From: Pseudomonadota bacterium | GTDB taxonomy: Bacteria; Pseudomonadota; Alphaproteobacteria; JAKJEU01 | Length of the DNA stretch: 19,699 bases | Direction of reading: 5' to 3' | Assembly (NCBI GenBank): GCA_022705265.1 | Contig: JAKJEU010000007.1 | Location: 1 to 19,699, forward strand | In this document: positions 1-7,873 of the stretch, in pieces | Numbering within the stretch: the stretch's first letter is position 1 | Layout of the letters: every line of letters begins with the position of its first letter | Notes under the pieces: model-generated | Told to the model about the DNA's origin: nothing | What the model saw: the letters and a program-made list of their open reading frames with translations, nothing else | Databases searched by the model: none | Program-made: the position numbers and the translations under genes

Positions 1-1326
1 ATACCCTTTGCTTGTGTTTCGGAAAGTTTGTATTTTCCATCAATTACTTCTCTTCCTGGTTCGTCGATAAGTTCGATTAAGTATTCAACATCAACTGCAT
101 TCCAGCTTTCAGCCATTAATTGCTCTTTTGCTGTTGCTGGGTCTGGTGCTCTTCTGATTAAAGTAATAATTTTATCGATATTTTCAACCGCGATTGCAAG
201 ACCAACCAAGATATGAGCTCTGTCTCTTGCTTTTGATAAAAGATAAGCAGTTCTTCTTCTTACCACTTCATCACGGAATAAAACAAACGCTTCAATAATG
301 TCTTTTAAATTCATTACCATAGGTTTTCCAGCATTAATTGCCAAAACATTCGCTGGGAAATTGGTTTGAAGTTGAGTGTTTTTATATAATTGATTCAAAA
401 TAACATCAGCTTGGGCATCGCGTTTTGCTTCGATTACAATTCTTACACCGTGTCTGTCTGATTCGGATATCGGAAATGCCTTCGATAATTTTATCTTTTG
501 CAAGTTCAGCAATTTTTGAAACCAAGCTGGATTTATTAACTTGGTAAGGAATTTCCTTAATTATGATAACATTTTTACCCTTGTGTTCTTCAATTTCACA
601 AGCAGCACGCATCATGATAGAGCCTTTACCAGTAGTATAAGCAGATCTTATACCGCTTGCTCCAAGGATAAGCCCGCCAGTAGGAAAATCAGGTCCCTTA
701 ACATGTTCCATCAATTCTTCGATAGTAATTTCTTTGTTATCGATATAAGCACAACAACCGTCTAATACTTCACCAAGATTATGAGGAGGAATGTTAGTAG
801 CCATACCAACCGCAATACCACCCGTACCATTTACAAGCAAGTTTGGAAATCTTGATGGGATTACAACAGGTTCTCTTTCACTTTCGTCATAGTTTGGTGA
901 AAAATCGACTGTATTTTTATCCAAATCTTCCAAACAAGTATTTGAAATTTGAGCAAGTCTTGCTTCGGTATAACGCTGAGCCGCAGGTGAATCGCCGTCC
1001 ATTGAACCAAAGTTACCTTGCGAACTGATCAATGGCAATCTCATAGAGAAGTCTTGGGCCATACGAACCATAGCATCATAAATAGCAGCATCACCATGAG
1101 GGTGATATTTACCCATTACTTCTCCGACGATTCTTGCGGATTTTCTGAAAGGTTTGTTATAATCATATCCACTTTCATACATTGAATACAAAATTCTTCG
1201 ATGAACAGGTTTAAGTCCGTCCCTTACATCTGGTAAGGCTCTTGAAACTATGACGCTCATGGCATAGTCAAGATAAGACTTTTTCATCTCTTCTTCAATT
1301 GCTATTGTAGCGATATTTTCTTGCAT
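1..1326 (-). CDS. gyrA: DNA gyrase subunit A, frameshifted and truncated at window edge
   Basis: This is the breakage-reunion subunit of DNA gyrase, which makes the double-strand break for negative supercoiling. The N-terminal part shows the winged-helix region GKYHPHGD (residues 72-79) and the catalytic tyrosine in QRYTE (Tyr119 here, equivalent to E. coli Tyr122). The first frame ends at 406 after about 20 non-homologous residues. From about 463 down to base 1 another minus frame continues GyrA-like (VRIVIEAKRDA, then LLSKARDRAHIL and AVENIDKII). The expected segment is GISDIRDESDRHG; the sequence has the codons for GISDI, a single c, then the codons for ESDRHG, so about 5 bases are missing near 463-466. 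Start ATG at 1326 is preceded by AGAGAAG. The gene lies 56 bp after ssb, probably in one transcript. GyrA is essential, so either the sequence is wrong here or another copy exists. Family assignment is certain; the state of the gene is not. Confidence 0.96.
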
Positions 1327-1382
1327 AATTATCTACTTCTCTTTTGTTTTATATTGTTTTTATTTGTTTGATTTATTTTATA

Positions 1383-1841
1383 TTAGAAAGGAATCTTGTC
1401 GTCCATATCATTGTTTGATGGAGCATCTGAATATGAATCCCAACTTGCATCAGATGAGCTTGTTTCTTGGTTCATGTTACCAGAAGAGCTTTTATTGTCA
1501 AGCAATGTAAGTTCGCCTTTGTAATTGTTTAAAACAATTTCGGTAGTTCTTTTTTCAGAACCAGTGTTATCAGTCCATTTTCTTGTTTGTAAGCTTCCTT
1601 CGACATATACTTTTGAGCCTTTGTGTAAGTATTTTTCTGCAATGTCAGCTAAACCTTGGTTAAAAATTACAACTCTGTGCCATTCGGTTTTTTCTTGTCT
1701 TTCACCGCTTTGCTTATCTCTCCAAGTTTCTGATGTAGCAATGTTTAAATTAACAATTTTTGAACCGCTTGTGGTCATTTTTACTTCTGGTTCCTGACCT
1801 AAATTGCCAACTAAAATTACTTTATTAATACTTCCTGCCAT
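1383..1841 (-). CDS. ssb: Single-stranded DNA-binding protein
   Basis: This is SSB, which coats single-stranded DNA in replication, repair and recombination and recruits partner proteins through its C-terminal tip. The 152 residues have the usual layout. An OB-fold covers about residues 1-110, beginning with the family signature NKVILVGNLGQEPE and including WHRVVIF and GSKVYVEGSLQTRKW. A Ser/Asn/Asp-rich linker follows, ending in the acidic tip DDKIPF, the conserved interaction peptide (usually DDDIPF). Start ATG 1841 has AAGG upstream at normal spacing. gyrA follows 56 bp downstream on the same strand, an ssb-gyrA order familiar from Alphaproteobacteria. A TATAAT-like box lies about 40 bp upstream. 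Confidence 0.97.
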   Translation of the reverse strand: MAGSINKVILVGNLGQEPEVKMTTSGSKIVNLNIATSETWRDKQSGERQEKTEWHRVVIFNQGLADIAEKYLHKGSKVYVEGSLQTRKWTDNTGSEKRTTEIVLNNYKGELTLLDNKSSSGNMNQETSSSDASWDSYSDAPSNNDMDDKIPF

Positions 1842-1881
1842 TTTTTTACCTTATCATATTATTGTTCAATTAAGTTAATAA

Positions 1882-1887
1882 ATTATA
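1882..1887 (-). promoter_or_regulatory. Candidate -10 box for ssb-gyrA
   Basis: The minus strand reads TATAAT here, about 40 bp upstream of the ssb start in a 175-bp divergent intergenic region (1842-2016). No convincing -35 box lies at 16-18 bp; the nearest TTGCTT is about 20 bp away. In DNA this AT-rich a TATAAT can occur by chance, so this is only a likely position. Confidence 0.35.
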
Positions 1888-2016
1888 TTACACTTTTTGA
1901 TATTAAAAAGCAAAAATTAATAATCAAAAACAAAAAATGATTGATTTGAGTTTGTTGTTTTGTGTTACAATCAAAATACATTATGTTTTTTAGTTTTTTA
2001 TAAAGTGGTTTAAAAT

Positions 2017-2406
2017 ATGAAAAAGATTTTTATTCTTTGTTTAATGGTGGTTTTTTATTCGTTTAATGTAAGGGCTGATGAGGCTTTGTTTGCCGAAGAA
2101 ATCGAAACATACGGAGCCTTAGGCGGGCTTGCATATGCGTGTGGAATTGAGGGCGAACTCAAAACATATGAAATGATTGTAACCGACCTTATTCATAACC
2201 GTACTTTGAATGATAATGAAGAATACAGGTTTAGAGAGATTTATGTTAAATCGAAAAAAAGATTTTTTGAGGCTCATTTAAAATCTCCACAAGTAAGTTG
2301 TGTCGAAGTTCGCAATAATTTTTTAAATCAAAACATTTTTAGATTCAAAAAAAATCCTGATGGCTCTATGGTTGCCCCTAATGGCGATTTTTTCAAAGCT
2401 CGTTAA
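2017..2406 (+). CDS. Small secreted protein of unknown function
   Basis: I do not recognise the family. The 129-residue product begins with a clear Sec signal peptide: MKK, a hydrophobic stretch to about residue 17, and likely cleavage after VRA near residue 20. That leaves a mature protein of about 109 residues in the periplasm or outside the cell. The mature part has two cysteines (about residues 42 and 96) that could form a disulfide, and a charged middle segment. There is no lipobox and no second membrane segment. It stands alone, divergent from ssb and convergent with batD. The two stop codons share the four bases TTAA at 2403-2406, and no terminator is visible between them. The ribosome site is weak (AAGTGG). 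It is a real gene by signal peptide and coding character; the function is open. Confidence 0.75.
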   Translation: MKKIFILCLMVVFYSFNVRADEALFAEEIETYGALGGLAYACGIEGELKTYEMIVTDLIHNRTLNDNEEYRFREIYVKSKKRFFEAHLKSPQVSCVEVRNNFLNQNIFRFKKNPDGSMVAPNGDFFKAR

Positions 2407-4172
2407 AACGGATAAAGATTCGGCACAGGTTGTTTTTTTTCTTCCTCTTTTCTCTTTTTCAAAGATGAAATAAAAATATCGTAAAAATTGTCACCTTTCC
2501 AGGTTGATTTGTATTTTGAGTATAAAGAAAGATTAAGATTATCAATTTCTTTTTTTAATTCGTCGTTGTTAATTTCTTTTGCGATGGCTTCGATGGTTGT
2601 AAAGCTTGATTTGAATTCATAATTATACCAATTAATCGCAACATTTTTTGCATCAAGAGCATCGTTTTTATTAATGGCTTGTTTAAACGCTTTTTTATAA
2701 TTAAAGTCGATTTCGACTTCACGATTTGAGGTTGTTATATTTTTGTTTTGATTTTTTTTACTTATAATTATCAAAAGAATTACAAGCAAAAGAATAATAA
2801 TTGAGGCAAGGGAATATGTGTAAATATTAAACAAATCTTTTTTTATTTGTTTTGTAATATCTGTTTTATTTTCGTTTTGTTTTGCTGTGTCGATTGTTTC
2901 GATATTTTTTGTTTCTTCTTCGATTTTGTTTATATTTTCGGTGATTTTTTCTTCTTTTAAATCTTGTTTTGCGATGTCAAGTTCCAAAGTTTTTGTCTTT
3001 GCGATTTCCATTTTTTTAGTGTCTGAGTTATACCAAGAAACTTGAAATTCAGGAATATTTATTTTTCCAGTTTTAGTTGGAATTATAACAAAACTTCTTT
3101 TTTTAAAAGAAACAAAACCGTAATTTTCATCAAAACTTTGTCCTTGTTCTTCTTTGCTTGGATATATTTTGTAATCCGAAGATGCTTCCATATTTATTTT
3201 TGGTAAATTTTCGGCAATTTGACCTTTGGCATTTACGGTTATGGTTCTTGTTATTGTGTCACCTTCTTTAAAAGAAAGAGTCAAAGGTTCGATATTTTCT
3301 TCAATGGTTATTTCTTTTGCTGGTAAAAAAGTATTGTTGTATGCCTTTTTAACATTCATTTTCAAAGTATTTGATGAAAATTTAACTTTTTTTGTTTGTT
3401 GTTCTTGATTAAAAAGATTTGTTTGAAAGCCTGACATTCTGTTATTTAAAAGCTCTTCAAAAATATCTCTTCTTCCGCCAAAATTGTTGTTTTGTTGTTT
3501 TTCAATGACTTCGGCATTATATGTGCTTGCTGGGATTTCCATTTCGCCGTCTTTTAATGGGAAAAAAGCGATTTTTCCTTCAAAAACATTATATCCAACG
3601 CCATCAATTACGGTTCCATACGATATGACTTTATCTAATTTTTCTACTTTAAACAAATTATCATCGGTTGAAGGAGTATTAATTTGCCCATTAATTGTGC
3701 CGATTTTATCAAATATTTTTACGGTGTATATTACTTGTTCTTTTTCATATGGATTTTCATTATCGATATAAGCTTTTACAAATAAATCGTTGTTTTCGAT
3801 ACCAATAGCTTTTGGGTCAAATTTTAAAACATTAATAGTTATAGGTTGAGATGTTTGATTATTAATTTTAAAAGAAGGAATAGTAAAAGTACCAATATTT
3901 TTTGGTTTTAATGAAAAAATAAAGCTATTAGTGTTTGAAAAATTATTATTTATAACTTGAACCGAAGTTTGTCTTGAAGTTCCTAAAATATCAAAATCAT
4001 TTTTAAGTATGGAAATATCGGGCATATTATTATTGTTATTGCCATCAACATTTATAGTAAGGTTAAAATCTTCTCCTTCGAAAACATTTGTTCTGTCCAC
4101 AAAAACTTTAAAAGAGGCATAAGCATCAAAAGTTATAAGGTAAACGATAATTATAAAAATAATTTTTTTCAT
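2403..4172 (-). CDS. batD: BatD-family protein
   Basis: This is the last gene of the Bat cluster. BatD proteins are periplasmic, membrane-anchored proteins with repeated immunoglobulin-like beta domains. They occur with BatA and BatB VWA proteins in clusters once linked to aerotolerance; the biochemical role is unsettled. The 589 residues show a signal peptide (about 1-19, ending DAYAS), a BatD-type start (FKVFVDRTNVFEGEDFNLTI), and beta-rich repeats to about residue 400 (KPKNIGTFTIPSFKIN, KTGKINIPEFQVSWYN). A Glu/Lys/Asn-rich linker follows, then one membrane helix at about 452-470 (SLASIIILLLVILLIII) and a cytoplasmic tail of about 115 residues. It starts 22 bp after the BatB-BatC gene. Its stop overlaps that of the small secreted gene by sharing TTAA. 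Assignment rests on the domain layout and the neighbours. Confidence 0.88.
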   Translation of the reverse strand: MKKIIFIIIVYLITFDAYASFKVFVDRTNVFEGEDFNLTINVDGNNNNNMPDISILKNDFDILGTSRQTSVQVINNNFSNTNSFIFSLKPKNIGTFTIPSFKINNQTSQPITINVLKFDPKAIGIENNDLFVKAYIDNENPYEKEQVIYTVKIFDKIGTINGQINTPSTDDNLFKVEKLDKVISYGTVIDGVGYNVFEGKIAFFPLKDGEMEIPASTYNAEVIEKQQNNNFGGRRDIFEELLNNRMSGFQTNLFNQEQQTKKVKFSSNTLKMNVKKAYNNTFLPAKEITIEENIEPLTLSFKEGDTITRTITVNAKGQIAENLPKINMEASSDYKIYPSKEEQGQSFDENYGFVSFKKRSFVIIPTKTGKINIPEFQVSWYNSDTKKMEIAKTKTLELDIAKQDLKEEKITENINKIEEETKNIETIDTAKQNENKTDITKQIKKDLFNIYTYSLASIIILLLVILLIIISKKNQNKNITTSNREVEIDFNYKKAFKQAINKNDALDAKNVAINWYNYEFKSSFTTIEAIAKEINNDELKKEIDNLNLSLYSKYKSTWKGDNFYDIFISSLKKRKEEEKKQPVPNLYPF

Positions 4173-4194
4173 TTTTATTAATCCCTTTTTTATC

Positions 4195-6189
4195 CTATTT
4201 ATACATTTTTTCGTACATTTTTCTTAAACGATTTTTAAGCAAGTTGCTTGAATCGTCATTTATTCTCATTAATATTTTATCATTTTCATCAGGCTCTTTA
4301 TCAGTAGGGGTCAGAGTATAGGCTTCAATTTCTCCATTTTCATCAGGGCGAAGTTCAAAATTTTGTTGTTCATTACCATTTGATTTTTCGTCTTGTTTTT
4401 CTTGGGTGTTTTTATCTTCATTATTTTGTTGTTCATTACCATTATTTTGACTTAAATTCTGATTTTTTTTGTCCCCATTTTGCTCAGTTTCATTATCACC
4501 TTGCTCTTGATTTTTGTTATCATTTTTGCCATCGTTTTGAGCCTTGTTTTCGTCACCGTTTTGAGGCTCGTTGTTTTGCTCATTATTTGGTTCGTTATTT
4601 GGCTCGTTTTTATCCTTATCATCACCATTATTTTGTTGAGACTTATCTTGCTTATTGTCTTGTTCTTTATCGCCATTTTGGTCTTGATTTTGGTCGGACT
4701 TATCTTGATTTTTGTCTTGATTATTCTCGTTATTATTTTGAGATTTATCTTGGTTGTTTTGATTATCTTTATCTTGATTATCTTTATTTTGCTGATTTTG
4801 TTGCATCAGTTTTTTAAGATATTCGATATTAAATTTTGCGTTTTCATAAGAAGGATCAAGTTTTAAAACTTCTTCATAAATTTTGATGGCTTCTTCATAT
4901 TTTTTCAAATAAGCCGTAGCATTTCCAAGGTTGTATAAAGCATCGATATTTTCGTTTTTTATTTCATTAAATAAGGCTGAGGCAAGAGTATAATCCTTGT
5001 CTTTGTATGCTGAAATTGCTTTTAAAAAAGTATCGGAAAATTTTTCTTTTGCACTTTTATAATCTTGGTTCAAAAAAGCCCTTTTTGCTTGTTGATTTTG
5101 GTTTAAAAAAGCTTCTTCAAAACTTAAAGCATTGGCTTTAAAAGGAAGAAATAAAAATAATAAAATTAAAAAACCTCGTTTAAAGAAAAAGGCAAAAAAT
5201 GGGACACAAAAAAGAGCAATAACAGCACCTAAATCTTGCCAAGTATCAAGCATTATTTCTTCGACATTTGTTGTTTGCTTGTTTGATAATTTGTTTATTT
5301 CGTGGACTATTTTTTTTACATCACTATCATCTCTTGACATTAATGCAAAATCTCCACCACCAATTTTTGCGATTTTTTCATAATCTTTTGTATTTATTTT
5401 TGATATGATTACTTCGTTTTTTTTATCCTTTAAAAAATCACCTTGATAAGGGATAGGAGCTCCATCAACGCTTCCAGTTCCAAGGATAAAAAGATGGTGA
5501 TTTTGTTTTTTTATTTCTTTTGCCTCTGTTTGAATTGAAGCAATATTTGGATTGCAGGTTGTAAGCAATATTATACCATTTTTTATATTATTTTGGTTAA
5601 AACTGGATAAGGTTTTATTTAAAGCATATCTTGGGTCATTTCCCATTTCAGGCATGATTTCAGGAGCAATAGTGTCAATATAATTTTTGATTATTTTAAC
5701 ATCTTTTGTAAGAGGAGAAACAATGTAAGGATATTTTGCAAAAAGCATAAATCCAACATTATCATTTTTTATTTTATCCAAAATATCATAAAGTTTAAGC
5801 TTAAAACGAACCGCACGATTAGGAGTAAAATCATTGGCATTCATGCAATATGACATATCGCTTATAATCATAATGTTCGATGCATTTTTCATAGTAGGGG
5901 TTGGAATTTTTTTATAAGTAGGGCCAGACAAAGAAATAGCCATAACAATAAAACCAAAAGCCAAAGCTTTTAAAGATATAGCTTTGTTTTTATTAGAAGC
6001 ATTAGATAAAAGATGAGGAAGCAAATATTTATCGCAAATTTTTTGCCAAGCATTTGCATCATTTTCTTTGCTTGTTATTTTGTTACTAAACATAAAGATT
6101 ATCAAAGGAAATATTAAGCCGAAAAGAAAATAAGGCCTTAAAAAATGAAAATCTTTAAATTGTTCTATAATCGCGATGATATTTTGCAT
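4195..6189 (-). CDS. batB: BatB-BatC fusion: VWA and TPR protein
   Basis: This 664-residue protein joins two Bat components. Residues 17-35 and 71-88 are membrane helices. A VWA domain (about 104-300) follows, then helices at about 322-338 and 340-352, TPR-like helices at about 367-462 (YNLGNATAYLKKYEEAIKIY), a Gln/Asn/Asp/Lys-rich region (about 463-612) and a conserved-looking tail. The stretch RGFLILLFLFLPFKANA resembles a signal peptide, as expected where an ancestral secreted BatC was fused; such fusions are common in Proteobacteria. The metal site looks degenerate: DMSYC (111-115) replaces DxSxS, GNDP stands where the MIDAS Thr is expected, and LLTTC replaces LLTDG. It begins 2 bp after batA, so translational coupling is likely. 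It is probably a membrane scaffold whose VWA partner is BatA. Confidence 0.9.
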   Translation of the reverse strand: MQNIIAIIEQFKDFHFLRPYFLFGLIFPLIIFMFSNKITSKENDANAWQKICDKYLLPHLLSNASNKNKAISLKALAFGFIVMAISLSGPTYKKIPTPTMKNASNIMIISDMSYCMNANDFTPNRAVRFKLKLYDILDKIKNDNVGFMLFAKYPYIVSPLTKDVKIIKNYIDTIAPEIMPEMGNDPRYALNKTLSSFNQNNIKNGIILLTTCNPNIASIQTEAKEIKKQNHHLFILGTGSVDGAPIPYQGDFLKDKKNEVIISKINTKDYEKIAKIGGGDFALMSRDDSDVKKIVHEINKLSNKQTTNVEEIMLDTWQDLGAVIALFCVPFFAFFFKRGFLILLFLFLPFKANALSFEEAFLNQNQQAKRAFLNQDYKSAKEKFSDTFLKAISAYKDKDYTLASALFNEIKNENIDALYNLGNATAYLKKYEEAIKIYEEVLKLDPSYENAKFNIEYLKKLMQQNQQNKDNQDKDNQNNQDKSQNNNENNQDKNQDKSDQNQDQNGDKEQDNKQDKSQQNNGDDKDKNEPNNEPNNEQNNEPQNGDENKAQNDGKNDNKNQEQGDNETEQNGDKKNQNLSQNNGNEQQNNEDKNTQEKQDEKSNGNEQQNFELRPDENGEIEAYTLTPTDKEPDENDKILMRINDDSSNLLKNRLRKMYEKMYK
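4330..4803 (-). repeat. Low-complexity Q/N/D/K-rich coding tract
   Basis: Within the BatB-BatC gene, about 150 residues consist almost only of Gln, Asn, Asp, Lys, Glu and Gly, in short irregular units such as NQDK, NNEN and NEPN. The plus strand is correspondingly rich in ttg, tta and ttt, which opens spurious reading frames on it. Units vary and no strict tandem period is visible, so this is a disordered, compositionally biased linker rather than a perfect repeat. Many Proteobacterial BatB/C proteins have a similar charged linker here. Confidence 0.8.
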
Positions 6190-6191
6190 TA

Positions 6192-7187
6192 TTATTTTTT
6201 TAACCTCATTAAAAGAACAAGAGAAAAAATCAAAAACGCAAGCGCCAAAGGATAATAAAATAATTCTTTTTTCGGTTGAATGAACAAAGCATCATTTTTA
6301 ATTTTTTCAATGGCATCAATTTTTAAATAAATATTTTCAAAATCTTCGGTATTTCTTGCTCTGAAATATTCTCCATTAGTTTCTTTTGCAATTTTTTTCA
6401 AAGCTTCTTCATCCATATCTAATGAAGGGTCAATAACCTTTGTCCCGAAAATGCTTGCAACTCTCATTTTGTCGGCACCGATGCCCACGGTATAAATTTT
6501 TACATTCATGTCTTTTGCAAGTTTTATGGCTTGGTCGTTATTAAGGCTTCCCGCATTGCTTGAACCGTCAGAAATAAGAATGATAACCGAGCTTTTTGAA
6601 TCAACATCTTTAAAAGATTTTAAAGCAACGCCAATTGCATCTCCAATCGCTGTTTTTTCACCAACAAGCCCAAAATCAACTTCGTTTAACATTTCCAAAA
6701 TAACGGGGATATCAAAGCTTAAAGGTATGAATAAATGAGCCGTAGTCCCAAATAAAACCACACCAATTCGGTCGCCTTTTCTTTTTTTTACGAAATTTTT
6801 TGATAAAGTCCGTGCTACAATTAAGCGGTTTGAATTTTTACCATCCATCGAAAAATCGGGCATTTCCATGCTTCCCGAAACATCGATTGCGATAATAAGA
6901 TTTCGTCCTTCTTGCTCAATCGGTACTGCTTTACCAACATATACAGGTCGCAAAAGAGCAAGAGTCAACAAAAACCAAGCAAGAAAGCTTAACGCAAATA
7001 AAAAATGGTTTTGTTTAAAACTTGATATGCTTATGAAATTGCTGGATTTAGCAATGTTTTTCATCTCTTCAAAAAAAGGAGAGTTAATAGCGCCGTCTTT
7101 GTTCGTGTCAAAAGGCTTTGATAACTTTTGTACCAAGGCTGGAACTAAAATCAAAATAAAAGCATAAGGGAATAAAATCTCAATCAT
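6192..7187 (-). CDS. batA: BatA-type VWA membrane protein
   Basis: BatA is an inner-membrane VWA protein that presents a metal-dependent adhesion site for protein contacts in the Bat/MoxR systems. In these 331 residues, helices lie at about 3-20 and 62-80, the VWA domain at about 95-290, and a C-terminal helix at about 308-326. All MIDAS elements are present: DVSGS (102-106), TAIGDA (Thr169) and LISDG (Asp197), so metal binding is likely intact, unlike in the next gene. The start overlaps the DUF4381 stop by four bases (TCAT on plus, ATGA on minus, 7184-7187), a classic coupled junction, and the stop is 2 bp before batB. Identification is strong by motif and gene order. Confidence 0.93.
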   Translation of the reverse strand: MIEILFPYAFILILVPALVQKLSKPFDTNKDGAINSPFFEEMKNIAKSSNFISISSFKQNHFLFALSFLAWFLLTLALLRPVYVGKAVPIEQEGRNLIIAIDVSGSMEMPDFSMDGKNSNRLIVARTLSKNFVKKRKGDRIGVVLFGTTAHLFIPLSFDIPVILEMLNEVDFGLVGEKTAIGDAIGVALKSFKDVDSKSSVIILISDGSSNAGSLNNDQAIKLAKDMNVKIYTVGIGADKMRVASIFGTKVIDPSLDMDEEALKKIAKETNGEYFRARNTEDFENIYLKIDAIEKIKNDALFIQPKKELFYYPLALAFLIFSLVLLMRLKK

Positions 7188-7684
7188 GTTGTTTTTTCAA
7201 CCCATTTTTTTATAAGATTTATAATATCTTTGTTTGAATATTCAATTTCAATCTTAGAGTCAATTGGGGCATAAGGGGCATAGGCAATAAAATTGCAAAT
7301 TTCAAAAGGGATTATGTCTTTTTTCAACAAAAACTCAATCCAATGTTTGCCGTAAAGATTAGCAACATTTTGTCGTCCCGAAGTAATAATCGCAACCTTT
7401 CTTAAAACAATTGAAAGTCCCAAAGCAAATCGCGGAGATTTATGTTTTCCATATCTTTCATAAATTATATTTAATTCTTCTAAGGCTTTTTTTCTTATTC
7501 TAAGCCTTTTGCTTTTATATCTGATTATGAAAATAAGGCTTATGGTGAGCACCAAAAAGATAACAACCCACCAACCAAAAGCAAGAGGAAAAGACCCCAC
7601 TTCTGGAAGAGGATATAAATCTCTTACATATGCTAATAATTCTTCTTTTGGAATGTCTTTTGGTATTACGATTTGAGAATTCAT
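7184..7684 (-). CDS. DUF4381 membrane protein of the Bat cluster
   Basis: This is a 166-residue protein of the DUF4381 type, a small membrane protein found directly before batA in many Proteobacteria; its biochemical role is unknown. The family pattern is visible: an N-terminal segment with RDLYPLPEVGSFPLAFGWW (about residues 21-39), one membrane helix at about 38-55, a basic stretch (KSKRLRIRKKA), and a helical cytoplasmic domain that includes LRKVAI and GKHWIEFL. Start ATG 7684 has AAGGA four bases upstream and a good sigma-70 promoter about 50 bp further up, so it looks like the first gene of the transcript. MoxR ATPase and DUF58 genes, normally just before it, are absent; the divergent neighbour is DUF1015. 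Confidence 0.85.
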   Translation of the reverse strand: MNSQIVIPKDIPKEELLAYVRDLYPLPEVGSFPLAFGWWVVIFLVLTISLIFIIRYKSKRLRIRKKALEELNIIYERYGKHKSPRFALGLSIVLRKVAIITSGRQNVANLYGKHWIEFLLKKDIIPFEICNFIAYAPYAPIDSKIEIEYSNKDIINLIKKWVEKTT

Positions 7685-7732
7685 TTTTCCTTAAAAAACC
7701 TTATCCTTAATAAATTATGTTTTTCATTTATA

Positions 7733-7762
7733 ATTATATAGTTTTGATAAAAAATATTGCAA
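7733..7762 (-). promoter_or_regulatory. Sigma-70-type promoter for the Bat operon
   Basis: On the minus strand TTGCAA (7757-7762) and TATAAT (7733-7738) are separated by 18 bp, about 48 bp upstream of the DUF4381 start. This is a near-consensus pair in the right place and orientation, and it supports a transcript that begins with DUF4381 rather than a larger operon. Confidence 0.6.
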
Positions 7763-7873
7763 CAGTTTTTAAAACAATAATATTTTTTAAAGTACTGATT
7801 GATTAAAAACTTGGTTGTGATAAAATTAATGCTTTGATAACAATTAATTAATAGGAAAAAGGAATAAAAAGAT

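Noticed and set aside
4330..4803. CRISPR array or tandem repeat array
   Set aside because: The repeated look comes from biased codons in one open frame. There is no regular repeat-spacer period and no cas gene.
4380..4866. Open frames on both strands in the linker region of the BatB-BatC gene
   Set aside because: They mirror the low-complexity Gln/Asn/Lys codons of the real gene, have no ribosome sites, and encode improbable His/Tyr/Phe- or Ile/Leu-only proteins.
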